Position numbers and translations under genes: made by a program. This document shows positions 13,685-16,723 of a stretch of 16,723 bases of DNA, in pieces. Positions within the stretch are counted from its first letter, which is position 1. Each line of letters begins with the position of its first letter. This stretch comes from Actinobacteria bacterium 13_1_40CM_66_12. Its GTDB lineage: Bacteria > Chloroflexota > Dormibacteria > Dormibacterales > Dormibacteraceae. The notes under the pieces are model-generated. The model did no database searches, was not told the DNA's origin, and saw only the letters and a program-made list of their open reading frames with translations. Location: positions 1-16,723 of the forward strand of contig MNEW01000023.1 in NCBI GenBank assembly GCA_001917895.1. The letters are read 5' to 3'.

Positions 13685-14506
13685 TTATTGAGCCATGGCC
13701 CATGGCATCGCCGGGGTGTTGAAGGCCGCGTGAGGGTGGCCCTCGCGGCCGACGAGGATGACCCCGCCCTGCGCCGACAGCGATTTGCCCAGAAAGTCGA
13801 CCGCACCCTTCGCCACCGCGGCGGGATCCATCCCGTGCTGGAGCTCGATGACCATTAGGCGCGCCAGCCCAAGCCGGATGAAGGCCTCGCCCTGGCCCGT
13901 CCCGCACACGGCGCCGAATAGATCGTCGGCGTAGATGCCGGCGCCGGGTATCGGCGAATCGCCGATGCGACCTGGCAGCTTGCCGCTGATGCCGCCGGTC
14001 GACACCGCCACCGCCAGTCTGCCGTCCGCATCCCGGGCGACGGCGCCGACGGTGTCCGCGCCGGCCAGGCGCTGCTGGCGCTTGCGATTGTTGATGAAGA
14101 CCGACGGGTCGCACATCTCGACACCGTGGTCGCGGGCAAAGCGCGAGGCTCCCGACCCCGACAGCAGGACGTGCCGCCCGTCGCGCATCACCTCCACCGC
14201 CAGGTCGATCGGGTGGCGCACGTCCTTCAGGCACGCGACGCCGCCGGCGCGCAACGCCGCCCCTTCCATCACGCCCGCATCGAGCTCAGCCTCGCCGTCG
14301 GCGTTCAGGCAGGCGCCAATCCCGGCGTTCAGCAGGGGTTCGTCCTCCATGTGACGAACGGCGGCTACCGCGGCAGCCAGGGCGCCTCCGCCGATCTGGG
14401 CCCAGCCGAGCTCGAGCGCGCGCTCGACTGCGGCCTGGCGCAAAGGGCGTTCGGCGGCCGGAACGAGTCCCGCGCCGCCATGGACTACGAGCGCGGGAGG
14501 GGCCAG
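13685..14506 (-). CDS. Type 2 L-asparaginase / isoaspartyl peptidase (Ntn hydrolase)
   Basis: About 273 residues from the conserved start. The N-terminal ALVVHGGAG and NAGIGACLNADGEAELDAGVMEG are family hallmarks. The self-cleavage and nucleophile site is D151-T152 in ADTVGAVARDADG, with T170 in STGG and R180 in LPGRIGDSP as substrate-binding residues. The precursor is expected to cleave itself before T152, then hydrolyse asparagine, beta-aspartyl dipeptides or possibly glycosylasparagine, releasing aspartate. The start is unclear. The frame is open to TTG 14632 (GTG 14608 also possible), but those upstream residues overlap the arginine-rich gene and do not look like this family. CTG 14506 sits just before the conserved region, so I give that as the inner limit. 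The gene lies upstream of the ThDP enzyme and gdh, so all three probably share a transcript for amino-acid nitrogen use. Confidence 0.88.
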   Translation of the reverse strand: MAPPALVVHGGAGLVPAAERPLRQAAVERALELGWAQIGGGALAAAVAAVRHMEDEPLLNAGIGACLNADGEAELDAGVMEGAALRAGGVACLKDVRHPIDLAVEVMRDGRHVLLSGSGASRFARDHGVEMCDPSVFINNRKRQQRLAGADTVGAVARDADGRLAVAVSTGGISGKLPGRIGDSPIPGAGIYADDLFGAVCGTGQGEAFIRLGLARLMVIELQHGMDPAAVAKGAVDFLGKSLSAQGGVILVGREGHPHAAFNTPAMPWAMAQ

Positions 14507-14516
14507 GGGCTTCTCT

Positions 14517-14711
14517 TCAGGCGGGCTCGAACGCCCGGCGATCCACGATGCGGCGTTCGTCGGTCCGCCTGTCCGGCACGTAAATGACGCGCCTGCCGAC
14601 CGTGGCACGGTCGGGGGATCGCCGCTCGCCAAACCGCCGCTCGGGGTTAGAACGCCTCACCCCTGCACGCCTTTCCACGCCGCGCTCAATCCGAATTTCG
14701 TTGGACACCAT
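14517..14711 (-). CDS. Short arginine-rich repeat protein
   Basis: A 64-residue, highly basic protein built from repeated RR units: GVERRAGVRRSNPERRFGERR, then VGRRVIYVPDRRTDERRIVDRR. Many RR pairs recur about every 7 residues with acidic residues between, a pattern that could form charged helices or bind nucleic acid or phospholipid. Similar short ERR/DRR proteins appear in other high-GC bacteria, with no function known to me. The start ATG 14711 is well supported by GGGAGGG 5 bases upstream, the best evidence that this is a true gene. It is first in the asparaginase / ThDP / gdh group and ends about 10 bases before the conserved asparaginase sequence. Confidence 0.65.
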   Translation of the reverse strand: MVSNEIRIERGVERRAGVRRSNPERRFGERRSPDRATVGRRVIYVPDRRTDERRIVDRRAFEPA

Positions 14712-14716
14712 ACCCG

Positions 14717-14723
14717 CCCTCCC
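14717..14723 (-). promoter_or_regulatory. Shine-Dalgarno site (GGGAGGG) for the arginine-rich gene
   Basis: On the minus strand GGGAGGG lies 5 bases before ATG 14711. This is one of the clearest ribosome binding sites in the window and supports a low-complexity reading frame that would otherwise be doubtful. Confidence 0.65.
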
Positions 14724-14744
14724 GCTTTTTGGTCAGAGCGTCGA

Positions 14745-14754
14745 TGCTATAGCA
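14745..14754. promoter_or_regulatory. 10-bp perfect palindrome TGCTATAGCA
   Basis: TGCTATAGCA is self-complementary, holds the stop codon of the thyX frame and lies 34 bases before the arginine-rich gene. Its centre, TATAGC on the minus strand, could also serve as a weak -10 box for the arginine-rich/asparaginase group. It may be an operator or promoter; the short length means chance cannot be excluded. Confidence 0.3.
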
Positions 14755-16367
14755 CCGGACCGTTGAGTGCGCGGAGCTTTTCGTCCAGGCGGCGCTCCGA
14801 CTTGCGCCGCTCCAGCTCATCACCCGGGCCGAGGTCGACAAAACGGGCGTAGCCCGCCAGCCTTGGGTGGACCTCCGACACGCGGCGGAACATCTCCTGA
14901 GCGATCAACCGGTAGTCCGGATGGCCCTGCGGCGCCGTCCTCAGCTCGCACAGGTGGTAGATCTCGCGCAGGTTCGCGCGGACGTACCAGCGCACCCTGA
15001 ACCCCATGGGCAGCACGTACTGTGCGGTCGCCGCACCCAGGTCTCCCTCGAGCTTTTTGTGCGCCGAGGCCGCCTCCCCTATGGCGCGGGTGAAGTCCCC
15101 CTCCATGCCCAGCTCGACCGCCCCCGGCGGCATCTCGAACCCAAGTCCGATACCGAGGACCTGCCGGTCCTGGGTAAGCATCCGGTGGCGGTGCAGGTCG
15201 CGGTAGGCGGCGAAGTTGCCGATGATCTCGAAGGTGTACTCGGCGTGCTCCAGGGCCCGAGGGGGCCGCTTTCTGCACTTCTAGGCGCAGGTTCGAGTGG
15301 GGAAAAAGGGCCGCGGCCACCACCTTGCGCTCGGCGTCGACGTCGAAATCGACGAGTCGGACCGCCTCCGCGCTATCCCAATCCGATGGAGTGGTGTCGC
15401 GGCTCGCCAGCCTGGCCGCGCCTTCCCGGATCCTCGCCATCCGATCCGCGGCAGCCCGCCCGTACTTATCGTCGAGCGCACGTCGCACGAAGGAAGGAAT
15501 GACCAGCGACAGTTCGTGATGAAGGTCGGTCGCCAGGCGACGGCACTCGGCCAGCTCGTGCGCCGCCAGCTTGGTGATCAGGTACTCGAACGCTCGGCCG
15601 TTGCCGTAGACGCCAAGGTTGGTGAGGGCGCCCGCGGGAAGCAGCCCCCGCAGCAGGTCCAGGGCCTTCGCCCGGGTGGCCGATTTCCAGGCGCGATCGG
15701 TCTCCCCCGGCTCTTGCGGATAGCGCTCACGGATAGCCAGGGTCGCCGGCTCGACGAGCCGACTGTAGGTCTCGAACAGCGAATCCATCGTCCGTTGGTA
15801 GAGCGGGTCTGCCAGCTCCTCGCCGCGGTAATACAGGAACCGCCCGTCCGTTCCGAGCCTGTCGAAACGCACGTAGCGGGTCGACTTTTCCAGGGGCGAG
15901 ATACCGATGCGGCTGTCCTCAACTGCTTTGGCTCCCAGCATCGACACCTGCTCGACCGCGACGTGAGCGCCGGCCAGCTCCGCGACCGAATCGTCCCCGT
16001 ATCCGACAAGGACGCGTTCGTAAAACTCTTCCGCTCGCCGCACGGCCACCATGTCGTCCTCGGTCGCGCCGCCGGCCAGGTGCTCGAACCCCGAATCCGG
16101 TTCGTTGATGAACTCGTCCAGGAGCACCCGGCGAAGGCTCTTCTCGGTTCGGGAGTAGCGGGAGAAGAGGGCGCCTTTCACCACCTCCGGAAGGTTGCGA
16201 AGGGCGAAAACGGGACGGTCCAGGTTGGTGAAGTAGCGAGCAAGGACTCTCGCCTCGGCCGGGTTGAATTCCGACGATGGTTCGACTGCCACAGCCGCCT
16301 TATCGTAGGGCGTGTTCGCGGGGCCCGACCCTAGATCTTGTGTCTCTGAGCTGAGGGACCCCATCAT
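14747..16367 (-). pseudogene. thyX: Tandem-domain flavin-dependent thymidylate synthase (ThyX), frameshifted
   Basis: The gene reads in one frame from ATG 16367 to about 15281 and in another from about 15259 to the stop at 14747. The first part (about 363 residues) has the ThyX-like motifs RYSRTEKSLRRVLLDEF, YGDDSVAELAGAHVAVEQVS and EKSTRYVRFDR. The second part has LEHAEYTFEI, FAAYRDLHRHRMLTQDRQ (the RHR flavin/dUMP motif) and LCELRTAPQGHPDYR. ThyX makes dTMP from dUMP with methylene-tetrahydrofolate and FAD. Relatives I recall carry about 25-30 more residues at the joint, between the PHSNL and RALEH segments, including an AYVGER-like stretch. The break therefore looks like a small deletion plus shift. 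A single extra C in a five-C run could also explain the frame alone. It may be a true pseudogene or an assembly error. The first frame runs on to 14820 as non-homologous sequence. Confidence 0.85.
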
Positions 16368-16387
16368 CTTGACCAGGAGCCTGCAAC

Positions 16388-16406
16388 TTGTCCCCCCTTT
16401 GTCCCC
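16388..16406. promoter_or_regulatory. Two TTGTCCCC direct repeats in the divergent thyX/methyltransferase region
   Basis: TTGTCCCC occurs at 16388-16395 and 16399-16406, spaced 11 bp, about one helical turn, so a protein could contact both copies on one face. The 75-base gap also holds GTTAAC (16413-16418) and, on the minus strand, TTGACT (16436-16431), a possible -35 for thyX without a clear -10. The pair is a candidate operator for one or both divergent genes. Confidence 0.35.
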
Positions 16407-16442
16407 AAGAGTGTTAACAAGTTAGCCTCGAGTCAAAGGAGG

Positions 16443-16723
16443 GTGGGGATAACCGGCCGGCTGGAGGGGATCGACTGGGCAGAACGATGGCGCGCGATGG
16501 TCCGGCTGCGAGCTGGAGGATCGGACAAGCGGGCGCCCTCAGGCTATTGGGACCGGCGTGCGCCTTCGTACGCCCGTATCACCCGCCACCGGTCAGACGA
16601 TTTCCTGCGCGTGATGGAGCCGTACCTGGCCCCGCGCAAGACCCTCATCGACGCCGGGGCGGGGGCCGGCCGGCACGCGGTGCCGCTGGCTGAGCGCCTC
16701 GAGTGGGTCACCGCGGTGGAGCC
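16443..16723 (+). CDS. SAM-dependent methyltransferase, N-terminal part (cut by window edge)
   Basis: The frame stays open from GTG 16443 to the right edge and reads IDWAERWRAMV, YWDRRAPSYARI, FLRVMEPYLAPRKT and LIDAGAGAGRHAVPLAERL. The last segment is motif I of class I methyltransferases (hDhGxGxGxxxxxLA), which binds S-adenosylmethionine, and the YWDRRAPSYA entry is typical of the group that methylates small molecules. The true start is uncertain: AAAGGAGG at 16435-16442 touches GTG 16443 with no spacing, and ATG 16497 is the other option. A different frame at 16487-16693 is a shadow with no motifs. The substrate is unknown, as the rest of the gene is missing. Confidence 0.8.
   Translation, partial: MGITGRLEGIDWAERWRAMVRLRAGGSDKRAPSGYWDRRAPSYARITRHRSDDFLRVMEPYLAPRKTLIDAGAGAGRHAVPLAERLEWVTAVE

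Noticed and set aside
15297..16334. 345-codon open frame on the plus strand
   Set aside because: It is antisense to the first ThyX domain, and the ThyX motifs are on the minus strand.
16487..16693. 68-codon ATG frame at the right edge
   Set aside because: The neighbouring frame carries methyltransferase motif I and stays open to the edge; this one is a Pro/Arg-rich shadow.
1..16723. CRISPR arrays, tRNA or rRNA genes, insertion sequences, phage genes
   Set aside because: I found no regularly spaced repeats, no cloverleaf-like sequences, no transposase or integrase motifs and no terminal repeats.

Overview
The window is GC-rich, densely packed bacterial DNA with many GTG and TTG starts, overlapping stop/start codons and short intergenic gaps. 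Two sigma-70 family ECF genes (one with a ZAS-type anti-sigma partner), a WYL regulator and a tandem-domain ThyX suggest a high-GC member of the Terrabacteria, such as Dormibacterota, Chloroflexota or a deep Actinobacteriota lineage. That placement is inference from gene content and style; no rRNA or tRNA is present to test it. I see no CRISPR array, phage module, transposase or tRNA.

Layout, left to right. (1) 1-957, minus strand: a glycerophosphodiester phosphodiesterase followed by the first part of an ECF sigma factor that runs off the left edge. (2) 1023-2420, plus: a MoxR/magnesium-chelatase-like AAA+ ATPase without its usual VWA partner, closed by a perfect hairpin. (3) 2454-4928: a DHA2-type MFS exporter divergent from a WYL regulator, a typical efflux pump/regulator pair. 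(4) 4845-5425, minus: two coupled small membrane genes (a zinc-ribbon protein, then a glycine-rich protein). The second overlaps the end of the WYL gene tail to tail. (5) 5451-7033, plus: a tight DinB-like / EVE-domain / HIHH-membrane-protein operon, the least explained group here. (6) 7071-8691, plus: an ECF sigma factor and its membrane anti-sigma factor, overlapping by 17 bases. (7) 8886-10717, plus: an ABC-2 type exporter (ATPase and permease, coupled). (8) 14711 down to 10714, minus: a short arginine-rich protein, a type 2 asparaginase, a ThDP-dependent acetolactate-synthase-like enzyme and glutamate dehydrogenase, probably one transcript for amino-acid nitrogen metabolism. (9) 16367 down to 14747, minus: a tandem-domain ThyX gene broken by a frameshift. 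(10) 16443 to the right edge, plus: the start of an SAM-dependent methyltransferase.

The oddest structural points are these. A diverged second copy of the gdh start lies between the ThDP gene and gdh, separated from the real start by a G6/C6 hairpin and a nested inverted-repeat block. A deletion-like frameshift lies in the middle of thyX. At three genes without a Shine-Dalgarno sequence, a TANNNT box sits 6-7 bases before the start codon, which suggests leaderless transcription. The DinB-EVE-HIHH operon is the best candidate for an undescribed functional unit, but nothing in the sequence proves a function for it.
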